Assembly: GCA_035079385.1 (NCBI GenBank)
Contig: JAVHKY010000003.1
Span: forward strand, 27,109,501-27,173,500
DNA: 64,000 nt
From: Aspidiotus rigidus
Lineage: Eukaryota; Arthropoda; Insecta; Hemiptera; Diaspididae
Direction of reading: 5' to 3'
In this document: positions 35,143 through 48,036 of the stretch, in pieces
Layout of the letters: every line of letters starts with the position of its first letter
How positions within the stretch are numbered: the first letter of the stretch is position 1
Position numbers and translations under genes: made by a program
The notes under the pieces: model-generated
Database searches by the model: none
What the model saw: the letters and a program-made list of their open reading frames with translations, nothing else
What the model was told of the DNA's origin: nothing

Positions 35143-36358
35143 GCTATACACGTATGGCGACGGGTTTCTCGAATAGAACCAGCATTTTCATGTTTGTATG
35201 AGTGTGGAGTGCCTCAGCGTATCTGTCCTTGGCTCTAGATGCAATCTGGTTAACTGTTTCGAGAGCTAGGTCTTGATGCAAAGGTGAATCAAAATCAGTA
35301 CATTACCAGATCATGACCAAATCTTCACCACACGAAATGATTAACAAAGTATCTCTTCTGTTCGGATTATTGATAACGAGAACGATTCAAAATATGTCAC
35401 AACTTACCTGTAAAAATACAAAATGAAACAAATATGTTAGTAATATTATGGTGGCAAGTTTCAACGAATTAAGGACGAGGAAGGTCCGACTAAACTAAAA
35501 TGTTGGAGTTGGGGAGACAGGGAGGGAGGGAGAAAATTGAAGAGATTTTGGTTCCAGTTTCATGACAACAGCTGAATTCGTGAACTTCCATACATCGTCG
35601 AGCCTCATTTTAAAAATAAGATTTCTGACAAGTTGATTCCTATACAAGAAAGTAGTCACGAAAATGGAATAATTGATGCCCGGTGCTGGTCTCCCCTCAA
35701 ATCGATCTGAATCAATTTTAACGAGAGAAGACGACTTGTAGGAAATTTTACACTTTACAAATTTTGTTCTCGCAATATCGCCCTGGGCCGAGTTTACGAA
35801 CTCCGAGATAACGATCGTTAGCCGTCGTTACTTAACGCCACCTCGAGAGGTGCCGTTAGCTAACGATCGTTAACGATCGTTACTTCGTTAACGCAAAATT
35901 CGTAAACCTTACCCTGATCCCTTTTTCAATTTTGCCGATCCCAGCGGATGGCCGGTCCGAATGGTCGACTCATGATTTACAAATTCAAGCACTCATTTTC
36001 ATTTTGAGATGGTGCTTAGCTGAACGGAAGGAAAGATACCGATGGGCTCAGAGATAATAGAAAAAAATAATTTCAATACCACCTCACGAATATGTATGTG
36101 AAGTAACGTACTTTCTGCCGTCTGACTGTTACCCCAAATAAGACTCACAAGGGAGACTGCGTACGTACCGATGCAGAGTGTTGTTGGTTGCAATTTTGAA
36201 TTTTCTAACTTCTCAAAATGTTTTTCACAAAACTTGATCGATATTAAAACAAAAAAAAAAAAAAAAAAAAAAAACTTCACAAAAGTTCATTGACTGGGAA
36301 ATAGCGCTCAGTATGATGATTTAAAACTATACGCTGAGGCTAAAATTCTTCCTCTACA
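35143..36358. other. No supported gene; long A-run
   Basis: Contains the fold-back MITE at 35782-35915 and an A-run at 36249-36273. Nothing else is recognised. Confidence 0.45.
35782..35915. mobile_element. Fold-back MITE-like palindrome
   Basis: Ends GTTTACGAA (35792) and TTCGTAAAC (35899) are inverted, and the interior is almost wholly palindromic. It contains repeated AACGATCGTTA words and a central CACCTCGAGAGGTG. About 130 bp in all. Confidence 0.6.
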
Positions 36359-36359
36359 A

Positions 36360-37390
36360 TGACGCTCATTATCGCTTACCGCCACCTTTCTTGCGTCCAA
36401 GGTCAAGTTTCTCCAAATCCCTACCTTTCTCCCTCTCTCCGCTCCCCTGTCTCAAATTTAAGCCCCATCTCTCTATTTACTCATCGGGCATTCCAGAGGC
36501 CTCACATTTGCCTCGACTTGGCTAACTTACTGAGATCACCCAACATAATCTACATTAGAGACATAAAAGCTTTAATGCTAATTAACGAATTTTCCTCCCA
36601 CAACCTGGATCCAAATCGGATTCCAAAACTTTCTCTATCGAGTCTCGCTCTTCTGTATGAAAAACTCGGCCTCTATGTATATTCTGTCGAACTATCTGTC
36701 ACCTATTCCCGCCTTATTCGCCTCTCTCTCCTCCTTCTTTCCGGCTCTCTTTTTTCTCTCCAACCATGAAAAACCCCCACTCTTCTAACCTTATTGTCAA
36801 CGCGCCGGTATACTTCAACATCTTCTCTATCTTCAATTGCTTTCCGCAGGATTCTTGGTCATATTGACCTGCTGGAACACGATGCAATGGACTTGAAAGC
36901 TAAGCAAGCCTTTCTCTCTCCCTCAATCCCTGATCGCTCCCCTTCTCAAGCCTAAGGCTTAAGATCTTACTACGTTCTTTAATCGCCTCATTGTGGAAGA
37001 ACTTCTGGTATTCTCAGCCCCACAGTAAACTTACTTTGATTAAAAAATCCTCGATCCATGCCTCATGCTATGTGAAAATAGTCATAGCACGATTCAGGAT
37101 TGAGCACTCGTCTCCTTTCCTCTCCTTCGCCTCACCTCTCTATCCTCATGCAAGTACTGAAATACTCCGGAACTATCCGTCGACCATTTCTTCTCAAAGT
37201 CATTTCCTGTTCCCTCTATAAAACCTCATCTGTCCTCTTCAACAACTCAGAATCTATTACTAGCGCACCAAACTTCCTCCGGTTCACATACTTTTACAAA
37301 TCCATGACTCCAATACTTCTTCCCAAGCTGATGACTTCCAGAGCCCAGTGTGTAGCTCAAAAGCTCGTACAAAGAAAAAAAAAGAGATAG
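36360..37390 (+). pseudogene. I-type LINE relic (RT thumb end, RNase H)
   Basis: The translation shows RPHICLDLANLLRSPNIIYI, then the RNase H C-terminal pattern RILGHIDLLEHDAMDLKAKQ near 36850-36910 (compare the GHIG-LE-DA pattern of RNase H). The corresponding segment in the relic at 42380-42440 reads FLWIPGHIGLLE. The strand is strongly pyrimidine-rich, as are the other copies. Frameshifts and stops are frequent. The 136-aa ORF at 36359-36769 lies inside this relic. Confidence 0.6.
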
Positions 37391-40150
37391 TGTCGATGTA
37401 ACTGTGAGATGGTGTATATGAGTACCAAGATTGTTCTTTACTGGATTGAGTATGTCTCAAGAACCATTTGACTGATTCTCAAAAAAAGATAAACTAAATA
37501 AAGCTCTTGCGCAACTTCAGATAGGCAGCTATAACGGACCAAATTTCTAGAAAATCTACCCAGCAGTTTTGGAAAAGAAGACCATAAGGGCAGCAGAAGT
37601 TTGCAGTGTCCTCCAATCGAGTCCAACACCTCTCTTCTGTTATTGACTGGAGATTTTTCCGAAGTTTTCTTTTTTCATATAACTTATGACTCGCAATCTT
37701 TCAGAGTTCCTCAAATAGGTTAGCCGCCTCCTTCTCTCGGACTAATCCGAAAGAATTGAACTGTTATGTTGTAGCCATGTCCGCAGAATGGACGAAGATA
37801 AACGTCCCAAAACTGTCCTATACTTTTAGGGAATGAGATATGACGAACAGAAATAGCAATACAATTATTAGCACTCAACTGTCCTAAACCAATCTACTTC
37901 CTTGGCTTCACAAAGGGACCATGACGGTAGGATATTTTTGCGACCACTGAGAACAGCATATCAATTCCTCTGCATCACCTCAAAGAAAGAAATAGGGTAA
38001 TATCGCTCATCAACTGGATCAGCAATAGTCAGAGGTGGCTTTGCACCAGCCCCACATTATCATAGAAAATAATTTTGATGAAATGAGAGACACTCGACGA
38101 TTACAGACATCGTTTTTCGACAGCGGAAACCCATAAAAAATTTTAAGGAGACGTGTATCAATTTTGAAATCAAACAACAAGAGAGATGTTTAAGCACTTG
38201 AAAAACGATCTTCGATTAAAAATCCGTAAGTATCTAGAGTTACGTTGAAACGAATAAAATGGAATTCTCAATACGCTTTTAATAATACGGAGAATCGTCT
38301 CGAGAAAGACGGCACCTTTTCATTCATTAATTTTTGATACAAGAGTAGCCAACTGTCGCGTCGACAGTACCAACGTGCATACACAGTAGACTTTCTTCTC
38401 ATGAAATACGACATCCGTAAAACTTTGCAGCGATAAAAATAATATTGCTAATATTGTCCACCCTTATTTCCCATACACCAGTACCGGTGTGTAATAAACG
38501 TGATAAATTCCACCGGGAAAATCGATTCCATAAAAACTTGGGCCGAATTTAACGTCGGAAATTGGTTTTTCATTTCCTTCGCCGCGTGTTCTCACCCTTA
38601 ATCCTTTTCGGGTTTCCTTTTTTAACGGGCTCGTTAAGAAAATTTCGATACATCTTTCGATTTATCGCGCGCGCACACACCCTTCTCCCTGCCGGAATGG
38701 AAGGACTATTTCAGGTTTTGCGATACATGTGCCGCACCAGTGCCGAGGATATGACCCAGACTGAAATCCCTGCGCCACTCCGACACATTGTATTTTTACT
38801 TTCTGCTAATGTTGTTTATACAAAATATAGCTGAGGAGGAGAAATTCGTCTTGTGCGTCGTCATGCTTAAGAATTTAAGCGCCTATGATAAATGCGTATT
38901 CATGACTGTCTTAAAGTTTTTACCCGCTTTCTGGGCGCGTTCTAAAAAGAAAAAAAAAAGAATAACTAGCGACACTAGATGTATCGTATACACTTTTCAG
39001 TATATTACCAAGTTTCGATGTTTTCATTTCCCTACAATGTGCTGCATATACACGTACTCGTATAGGGTACTTCCTTTCCTTATTCCGAGCCAAATAATTT
39101 ATTTCATTATATTTTCAAGATTTATCGTGGCCCGTAAAAGAAATGCGAGAGAGAGAGAAGGACAATTTGTCGACTAGCAGTCGTACGAAGATGACACGAC
39201 TCGGAAGTAGAAGATTCAATATTTTTAGCCGTACAAAAGATGTTTATTTATTTATTTTTTCTCGATTTATTTATGATATATATCCTCGTTAGTTTGTAGT
39301 GACGTGATTTTCGAAGCACTATATTTATAAAGTATATCTTTCATAATCAGGTCATCGTTTTCGCATTCGTCGCAGCTTCCTCGACGGTCTGTTCAGGAAT
39401 GGGAGGATCATTATCTCATTTTGTTAGAACGGCGTAACTGTAATGTAGTTTATTAACATAAATCAAGCCACGCTCGCAGTGTCGAAGGAGTATAAACGAT
39501 GAAAATAAACAGAAGTTTCCTTCTCCCAGAAGCGGGGCTCCGCATCAATTTCTTCTTCGCATCTAGCCTTTCGATAAGAACGTGGGTTGGTAAACGATAG
39601 ACAACACTACAGGGTATATTACTAGCTTACACTTGGTCTTATATTCACGTCTTGAAAAATATTTGTCGTTTGTTCGGTGATTGTATCCTTAGTGATTTGA
39701 ATTGCCTTTTCAAGGTTGTCGGAGTGCCCTCATTTTGTGCGAGTAACAACGCAATATAACCTTTTGCCTAGTAAAGTTACCATTTGTCAGTAACCCGAGA
39801 TAAGATTTCTTCTTCGGATTGTTTTAGTGATAGTGAATAACTTGTATATTTAAACAGAATATTCTTTGAACTTGGAATTTCGTTTCTTTTTTCCGCATCA
39901 AGAGTATAACGATCAATGGGGTCAGAATCTTGTACGATGCCAAATTCAGCGAAAACAGCACATTTACAATAATCTTCGAAAAGTAACTTCCAATCCCCGT
40001 CTTTTTAATTCCACAGGTCGAAAATCTCAGAGGCAAATTACTTAGAATCCTACAATATTTTGTCCATAAAACATACAAACTTTCAAACTTGTTGAATGAA
40101 CATGAATGATCAAAGCTTATTAGACACTCAATACAATACCATTTGCTGCT
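37391..40150. other. No supported gene
   Basis: About 2.7 kb without recognised elements. Two overlapping plus-strand ORFs at 38562-39177 have no known motifs; a GA-rich microsatellite sits at 39150-39160. Confidence 0.4.
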
Positions 40151-40346
40151 TTTCGATATTACCTCTCATTATTGTGCAATACTCTAATACACATGTTCAT
40201 TGTTCAGTTCGGGCGCTTCATTGCGACAGGCAACTGTACCTTTACGCATATGAAATTTTGTAGCTCGATATAAGGTACGTTACGGTTCGCAACGAACCGC
40301 GGTTACAATGATGAGCATTTTGCAATAATGAGAGGTAATATTGAAA
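40151..40346. mobile_element. MITE-like element, 196 bp
   Basis: Inverted ends share ATATTACCTCTCATTATTG, with weaker similarity for about 15 bp more. An internal hairpin GGTTCGCAACGAACC is at 40277-40291. No coding. Confidence 0.65.
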
Positions 40347-40632
40347 ACTTTGAAATATTTGTTCATGTCTGTAATAGGACCAAAACTCTTCCTCCTTCTT
40401 AGGTTCTCAAAACTCGAAACTTTTCAAGCCCCCATGACGTCATCAGAGTTCCGATTGGAAATTTTGACCTTAAGATTTGGGCCTCGCAAACCTTCACTCC
40501 TTCCTCCCATAACTAATAGACATTTTCACGTCTAAACTCAGCTGCGCACTCCTCATCTAAGAATTCTCGGAGCCAAAAAATTGAACTAGTCACCATTCTG
40601 ATATACCTCTAGCTAGATACAAACGAAAGAAA

Positions 40633-41014
40633 AACGACGGCTTCCTTAACGAAGTTAAACGAGGAACGCAGGGAATCTGTTTTATGAGTCAAATGGGTAT
40701 TGGTATTGAGAAATCAAGCCTAGACCTAGATAAAGCTAGTATAAAGAACGCCTAGACCTACTATAAGCCTAATATAATATAGTTTGAGAGTCTAAATTTT
40801 TCTCGAGTCTCCAGCTAAATATTCCAAGTCCCTTTCATATCACATATAGCTCGAGAGTCGAAATTTTTCCAAGTCCCCCTCCTGTCATATACATATATAT
40901 ATATATATAGCTCGAGAGTCGAAATTTTTCCAAGTTTTTTGCTGGACAGCAGACAGCGCACGGCGGACGGCGAATTTCTCAAAAAGCCCCCCATAAAACA
41001 GGTTCCCTGTTAAA
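40633..41014 (+). mobile_element. HINE-like repeat copy, complete A to B, short
   Basis: End A (40633-40690), the GCCTAGACC segment (40705-40780), two to three 45-bp units in reverse orientation (one with a TA-repeat at 40891-40911), the GC-rich block and end B closing at 41014. At about 380 bp it shows the minimal form of the family. Confidence 0.7.
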
Positions 41015-41024
41015 AAGTCAATAA

Positions 41025-41390
41025 AACGACGGCTTCCTCACAGAAGTTGCACGTGGAATGCAGGGAATCTGTTTTATAGGTCGCATCGGTTTTGATATTG
41101 AGAATACAAATTGAAATCTTGAAGAGTCGAAGGTTTTTTTGAGTACCTAGCACGAGTATCATGATGTATGTAGCCTGAAAATAAAAAATTTCTCAAGTTC
41201 CTTTCCCATCATATATCTTCCAGGTCCCCAAAAAATCATTATTTTTCCAAGTCCGCCTCCATTTACGTACTATGGCTCAAGAGTCGACATTTTCGTATGT
41301 CCAAATTTTTTATTAGGGTTGGTGAATTTCGTCGGACCCCACTCGACGTACTTTCGAAATAACCTCTCATAGAACAGGTTCCCTGTTAAA
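41025..41390 (+). mobile_element. HINE-like repeat copy, diverged subfamily, A to B
   Basis: End A with changes (41025-41080) and end B closing at 41390 (ATAGAACAGGTTCCCTGTTA) flank diverged internal DNA like that of 27308-28688. It follows the previous copy after only 10 bp. Confidence 0.65.
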
Positions 41391-41399
41391 ATTTGGACT

Positions 41400-42960
41400 T
41401 TCGACCCTGTGACGTCACGATCTAAGGTCAGTTTTTGCCAAACACCGGTCCGTGGGACGCCTAAATTGTCAAAAAGACTCCCAAGTCTACTACAGTGCCA
41501 AGCTCCTCCTTCAACTATACAATTCTCTAAATCGCTTTCAACTGGACTGCGGTTCCTCAATCTACAGACAGGCTGACGAATCCTCCCAAAGGTCCTATAC
41601 AATCTCCCGCCCTACATTCAACCATTGATCCCCTGCGCACCAGTCCTACGCTCAGCCTATGTACGCGAACTCTATGATTCCGCTCAATATCGCTTACCTA
41701 CGGCCCAGTTTCCCCAACTCTCTATTTTTCTCCTTCCCTCCGCTCTTAAAAGTTACTACTTATTTTATTCCCAATTAGACTACCACCTCAAATTTAGGCC
41801 TCTTCTTTCTACCTACTTATACCCATCTCTAAGTATCCCCAATGCCCCACATTCGCTTCGACCTGGCTATCTTACCGAGATCGCTTAACATAATCTACAT
41901 TGGACATGTCAAAGCCATTATTGCTCTCAAAACCTGTGCTCTACAGATGGGTCTAAACTGGGTTTTAAAACCAGGGGCGTAGCCAGAACGTTCTTTCGGG
42001 GGGGATATGAAATTTCAAGGGGGGCGTACCTCAAATTTTTAATCTCTCATGGGTTTTATTTTTTTTTTTTTTAGTCATAGAAAGTTTGTTCAGGGGGCAA
42101 TGCCCCCCTTCGCCCCACTGGCTACGCTCCTGTCCAAAACTAGCTACCCCTTTCCTGTCGATGAAGAAAACTTGTTTTTTCGTATGGAAAAACTCGGTCT
42201 CCATATATTCTGGTGAACTATCTTCCGTTTATTGCTGTTTCACTCACTCTCCTCTCCCCCTCCCCGTAAATTCCGACTCTTTCCTCTCTGTAAGCCATGC
42301 ACGATCCCTACTTTTCCAACCCTATCGTCAGCCCATTCTCATTCTCTGGCACACCTTAAGTTCTCTATCTTCAATTGTCTTCCTCTGGATTCCTGGTCAC
42401 ATTGGCCTCCTGGAATGAGACGCAGTGAACATAGCAAGCAAGCAAGCTCTGCCCTCCTTCTCAATCACTGACCCTTCTCCTTCCTCGGCGTATGACTTAC
42501 AAGTCTGACTGCAGTTCTCTAATCATCTCATCATATGGTACGAACAAGTTTTGATCCTCTGAATCCCATGCTAAATTCCGTTTAACAAAAAAATCACCGA
42601 TATCCCTAACTTCTTCAATTCGTTCCTCAGGCCATGAAGAAATTGTCAGTTCACACTCGCCTAACCCACTCCTTCCTTCTTCTTCTTGGGCTCTCCACTC
42701 CACCCTCATACCAATACTGCCACACTGAGGAATCATCGGTCTCGCATTTCCTCTCTTGTATTTTCTCGAATATCTCAGAATTTACTCGTAGTACCAACAC
42801 CGCAAACTTCTTTTGGTCTATACACTATTGAAATTCTTTCAACTCCCATACTTCTTCTCGAATTAATAACACCCAGTATAGTTGAATAGCTCGTCAAAAT
42901 GAGATCGTTGTCGAAGCGAAAGTGAAAATTTTTTCTCAAAAGTTTTCTCGTCCCTCGAAA
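41400..42960 (+). pseudogene. I-type LINE relic with nested MITE
   Basis: Broken translation in order: LLLQLYNSL and DCGSSIYRQADES at 41487-41580, SPAHQSYAQPMY at 41630-41665, and STDGSKLGFK, the RNase H start, at 41940-41970. The MITE at 41972-42132 interrupts here. FLWIPGHIGLLE is at 42380-42418, and the zinc-finger-like tail LTHSFLLLLGLSTPPSYQYC and HTEESSVSHFLSC is at 42655-42760. This order fits I-clade LINEs. Multiple stops; inactive. Confidence 0.72.
41972..42132. mobile_element. hAT-like MITE nested in LINE RNase H region
   Basis: Ends CAGGGGCGTAGCCAG and CTGGCTACGCTCCTG are inverted repeats. The flanks TTTAAAAC and TCCAAAAC (6 of 8 identical) fit an aged 8-bp hAT-type duplication, and removing the element restores the LINE reading. 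Interior has a G-rich start and a T-run. Confidence 0.72.
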
Positions 42961-45590
42961 TATTTACCAAGAATCGAGAGCTTTGTGCTCGAACTTCTAC
43001 ATTGAACATTGCTCAAGTGAAAAGCTAATTCTAATAATAGACCGTTCAAACGTTATTAACGATACGACACTTCAGAAGATTGACAGTATCTCAATATTCG
43101 CAAGTAAAGCGGCGATTTTTCTACAGGATAGTGTTATAAAAAAAAAGCATAAGCTTTTATAAAACCGACTTGTATAAAAGACTTGAAAAACTTAGGAAAA
43201 GAAGGCGTTAACTTTCAAACCATGAATATACAAATCATACGCTTGACAGGATAAAAGACCAAAATATTCTTCATCGTTTTTATTCAGTTAATAGGTAACT
43301 TTGTACGCTCCCTCCCTCATTCAACTTTTCTTTTTCGGGGACATACCCGTTTTCTTGAAGGGAATCAATCGCTTGCGGCCAAACTTACCAAGAGGGAACA
43401 TGAAAATCTATTTCTTTCTTCCTTTTCTCTATCATCAGTCCATAGTCGTGCTTTTTCCGTTTCTTTCTTGTATAGTTGTTATTAGGAAGTAGAAAGTAAA
43501 GCTGGGTTAACCGTAAAGCTGTAGCAGACTACAAATTAAGTAAGATAGTCGAAGACTTCTCTCCAATCAACGTACAAAAATTTTCACCTCGTGATGTGAG
43601 CGCTGACCTTCGTAGCAAAAAAATGAAATTTAAAAAAAGCTTTGAAATTGATTTTTAGGTGGGAGTTTCCCTCGTCAGAGAGTGGAATATTTCCCCTGAT
43701 CGTGGCCCAAGATCAATACAATCGATAATCACATATGAAGAGTCGGATATGGATGGCGTCACAACGGATCTCGCTTCAGATCGTTTCATTGACTCCATGA
43801 AAATTGCGCACCAAAACTCTTTCTGTTTCAAGATCCCTGTAAAGCTCTGAACTCAAAATCCTTTCTGCTATGAAACTCAAAAGTAACTACGTACGACTCG
43901 TGAGCTATCAAGTTCCCATAACTCATCCTTATTAATTCATCGAAAATTTTAATCATCCTTCACTTTGATAAAATATTATAATCTCGATGAAACGCCGCAA
44001 ACACCTGATGCTCGTAATTTCGTGTAGTAATATATTCGAGTTCAACATTATCATTAGCTCATTCACATTACCCGACTTATTAGGAAGAATGGAAAATAAA
44101 GGTTACCACTTCGTGGTTAAACGGTAGGGTATAGTAGCAAATAATGAACCTTCGTGTATATTTAATATTATTTTGTCGCGTTTTCAACGCGTTCACCCAA
44201 CGACGCTCCTCGATAGTAATATTTTCCTGCTTCGACGCTTCTTTTCTTTCAGGGGTTTGTAAATTATTATAAAGTTCAACATTTTTTCCCCTTTCTATTT
44301 TCTTCTCCGTATATTTCCCTATTTTGTAGCGTTAAATAAACGCGAGATTAATTTGTTTAGTCCAGATTCTTATGAAATTTAATTAAATTCTCTCTTTTGT
44401 TGCCTATCTGCCACCGTTAAGGCGAAAACATTCACCGCGACGAAGGACGACTAGAATTTTCGAAAGAACGCAAATGCGTTCGATATAAGATGGTAAAACC
44501 AGAAGAGTGAACTGTACACTATATTTTTCATAATCGAAAACTAGTTGGCCTAAATAGAGTTTTTGTATTTGCCGCGTTGAAGCCACAAATGCTTGGTGAA
44601 GAATTTTCAAAATTCTTGTACAAGTTAATGGGCAAGTTTTGCAAACAAATTTTGGAAAATCTCAAATTCGAATTTTAACGCGTATAACTGAGAACCTTAA
44701 TTCACTCCAGTAGTAGGTTGCGAATCTCATTTTCCAAAAAAATAAGTTTTCAAACTTTCAGGAATCATGCTCAATTATCTGATGAAGCTGAGGTTGTTAC
44801 CTGAAAGTAATGCATAATTTGTGAATTTAATCGTATTTGTATAAGCGGAGAAAAAGAACGATACATCGTTAATCTTGCCATATTTCTCCATCCTACTTGC
44901 AGTGAGTATGCTTGACAGAGGAGGTTTAAAAAATACATCCGTACAAAAATCTTTCGCTCAATTAGGGAAATAATGGTGATAAACCTGTTTAGAATACTAA
45001 AAAATCATCTCTTAAAATATAAAAAACGTTCTACAAAAGCATCTTTCAAAATCACATTTCTCAATCTTGGGTTTTTCTCTGTTCCTCCTGTCTCACAAAT
45101 CAAATGAAAAATTAATCCACAATTTACGACTTTCACTGTTCGCGAATATCATCCATTAAGTGCATTAATTGAGGCGAGAATTAGGTGAATTTGTTTTACG
45201 GCGGCCTCTCTATATAGATACGAGTCAAAATATTCACAAGTCCCTTTACTCATTAAGCAGACTTGGAACGTCAGCAAAATTCTTCGAAGTCCCCTTATTG
45301 AATTCGAAATTTCCAATACTCTTGACTCGATTGGAGTCCTCGGGCACTCTGGATATACAATCTACGGTTTACTAGTATAACTCGGAACCCGACATTTTTC
45401 AAGTTTCTAAACTAGTTCAGAGCCCTCTTTCTCGAAACCACAATTCACCAGATTGAGGGTGGTGGGGTCGAAATTTTTCCAAGTCTCTCTCCTCATCAAT
45501 CTCTTTTCCTTAGGGCTTCAAAATATTTCCGAAATCTTTTTAAAATGGTCGAACTCTCCGTCTTTGTCCTGAAAGAACCTTTCTTTATTA
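42961..45590. other. No supported gene
   Basis: About 2.6 kb of AT-rich DNA. No domain, no element ends. Weak 45-bp-like words appear near 45465-45495. Confidence 0.4.
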
Positions 45591-45720
45591 ATGAAATTAT
45601 TCAAAATACAAACTGTTTTCCATTCCTGATGATGATACCGAGGCTTTGTCGAAACGTCGACTAAAAAGTTCAAAAATTGTGACAATGAAAGCCGTTTTAT
45701 AGACGTGTTTTGTTGACTGG
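45591..45720 (+). repeat. PLE-like 3' remnant with hammerhead-like motif, fourth type
   Basis: Recognised only through the ribozyme-like motif at 45621-45668; no coding or inverted arm is visible. Limits are approximate. Confidence 0.35.
45621..45668 (+). ncRNA. Hammerhead-like ribozyme motif
   Basis: CTGATGA at 45626-45632, extra T, stem II GATA pairing with TGTC (one G-U), GAAA at 45651-45654, then CGTC with a minimal stem III and cleavage expected after 45658. Stem I is weak, so activity is uncertain. Confidence 0.45.
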
Positions 45721-46129
45721 TTATTACGGGAAAATTATTCATTTTTTATTTAACTACTTTTGTATGGGACGGCACATTCAATTCAGCACTTTTTCTCTCT
45801 TTGTTTCTCTTCACTCTGTGGAGAGTATTTTTGAAAATTTTGGCGTCCCATCGCCACACGCCCTGCGAAAAGTGACCTATTCTAATAGAAGAGTGTCCTT
45901 AAAATGATTTCAACTTGTAAGCTATATATGATAGAAGGGGCTCGGAAAAATGTAGGCTCTTTGAGACTCTAATTTTGAATTAAATTCTCAACAACAAAAT
46001 CAATTCAACCCATAGAAGAGATTCGATAAACTATCGTTTTTCTTACTTTCGGAAGTTTGTTATCAAAAATTGTTGAAGATCGATCGACATTAAACCATAT
46101 TCTTTGATCTACAAAACGCGTGCTCTCGT
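45721..46129. other. No supported gene
   Basis: A lone decayed 45-bp unit lies at 45915-45950. Nothing else is recognised. Confidence 0.4.
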
Positions 46130-47130
46130 GTTTAGCTATATTAAATTTCCTCTGAATCATTTAAAATAAGCCTCCGTAACAATTTACTCTCCACATCCAT
46201 ATCAGTCCGAATTCATAACCGATACTCTTCCATACACTCCATTCAAAATGGCGTCCCTCAGGGAGAAGTTTGAAGTGTTCCTCTCTTCCTAACTGCCATA
46301 AGAAATCTAATAAATTGTGTCACCTTCCCTCTCTCTGAACGACTTTTTGCTCATGATTTCAGTGTCCTCCTCGTTTCTACAAATCCCAACGTCCACTTTA
46401 ACTCTTCCTCGATAGAGTATCCTCGTGGGCCTCCGATCGTGGGTTTCGTTTTTCTAGCAAAAAAAAAAAAAAAAAAAGTCCTACTTATATTCCATAAAAG
46501 TCACTTACGTCCTCTCTCTCCCCCAACTGCTCCTCCAGAACTACAAGGCAGTCTCCCATCCTCCGCTAAATTTTTCTAGTATTCCTTCCCCATAATTCCG
46601 TTCATTAGAGCTCATCGTAAACATTCTTGCGTCTATAGCCCAGTTTCTCACAATCGCTATCTTTCACGCCTCCACGCCTCCTTTCGCCTCCGAACTCGGC
46701 CTTCGTCTAGCCTGCTGGACTATCTGTTTTCTATCCCTTGCTTAGTAACCGCTCTCTGCACATCCTCTTCGTCAATTCCTCCTCCTTTCCGACTACGTTT
46801 CTCATCACCAAGCCACATTGCAAGACTCCAACTTTTCCAACCCCATGACACGCCTTCTCATCATCCGGTATACACCTTAACGTCTTCTTTATCTTCAATC
46901 GCCTTCATCTGGATTCGTAATCATCGGTTTCTTGGAACACGATGCAATGAACCTAGGAGCCAAGCAAGCCCGCTCTCCTCCTCGATTCCTGATCCTTCCC
47001 TGGCCTGTAAGTTGAAATCTTACTATCGTTCTTTAATCATCTCATCATGGTAGAGCCTTCTGTTCTCTGAATCCCACAATAAACGTCGTTTGGAAAATAT
47101 AACCCCGATCCACTAGACCTCTTCAATTCG
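46130..47130 (+). pseudogene. I-type LINE relic, RNase H half
   Basis: The region near 46905-46965 matches the RNase H end of the other relics (FIWIRNHR-FLEHDAMNLGAKQA-like, compare 36850 and 42390). Upstream sequence is pyrimidine-rich and loosely similar to RT. Heavily frameshifted; A-run at 46460-46477. Confidence 0.5.
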
Positions 47131-47650
47131 TTCCTCGCGCTGTGAAGAAACAGTCATATGCGTACTTGAAAATGAATTGAGAATTTCGCCTTCTGGGCTG
47201 CCGAACTGAATGTCTTTCAATATCAATTCTACCCTCGCACAAATTACAGTCACAAGCTCGTCTTTCAGTTGTACAATTCTCTAATCCGTTCTTAACTGGA
47301 CTGCAGGCCCCCGACCTACAGACAAGCTTACAAATCCTCCCCCCACAAAAAAAAATCACTGGATGCGATACAATCTGCTGCCCTGTATTTAGTTCTTGGT
47401 ACCTGCGCACCAAACCTTCGCTCAGCCTATGTGCTAGGGCTGGTATTCTCCTCTACGATTTCGCTCATTATCGCTTACCACCAACTTTCTTGCGTCTACG
47501 GTGTAATTTTCCCAAACTCACTACTTCTTTCATTAGAATACTACCATCTCACCTTTAAGCCCTTGCTCCTTATCAACCCATCGGGCACCCCAACGCCTCA
47601 CTTTTGCCTCGACCTGTCTATGCATCGGTTATTCACGTGTATAATAACTT
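47131..47650 (+). pseudogene. I-type LINE relic, RT thumb half
   Basis: LQLYNSLIRS and LDCRPPTYRQAYKSS at 47268-47340, then ALYLVLGTCAPNLRSAYV at 47380-47435 and TPHFCLDLS near 47610, parallel to 41490-41880. It follows the RNase H half of the previous relic, so the two halves are in reversed order and come from two adjacent copies. Confidence 0.6.
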
Positions 47651-47988
47651 TGTAATTCGTCAATCAAGTCCCCCGAATTAAGCTCCGTGAGCTAAGTCTT
47701 CTCGTCCCCAGGCACTGGGAAATGGTCTCTTTTCTGCCTCATTCTTCTCTCTTTTTGTGAGAAATTTCGATCGTCCAGCTGTATGAAGGGAGGGATAGGA
47801 AAAATTTTCTTCTTTCAAGTTGTTCATGATGGGAAGAGGACTTTGGAAAACTTTAACCATCACAAAGGTTGAACAAGGAAAAAATTCAAACATACATGAT
47901 AGGACAGGAGCAAGACTTAGAAAAATTTCGACTTCAAGGGACTGCAAATTTTATATTCCAATACCAATATTAAATTTGTGCCAGAGAA

Positions 47989-48036
47989 CAGGTTCCCTGA
48001 ATTCCTTGTTCAACTTCGGTAAGAAAGCCGTTGTTT
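47989..48036 (-). repeat. Solo diverged end A
   Basis: Reverse complement of end A with several changes (AACAGGTTCCCTG, then TTCAACTTCGGTAAGAAAGC). Decayed 45-bp-like units precede it at 47750-47940. No B end found. Confidence 0.5.
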
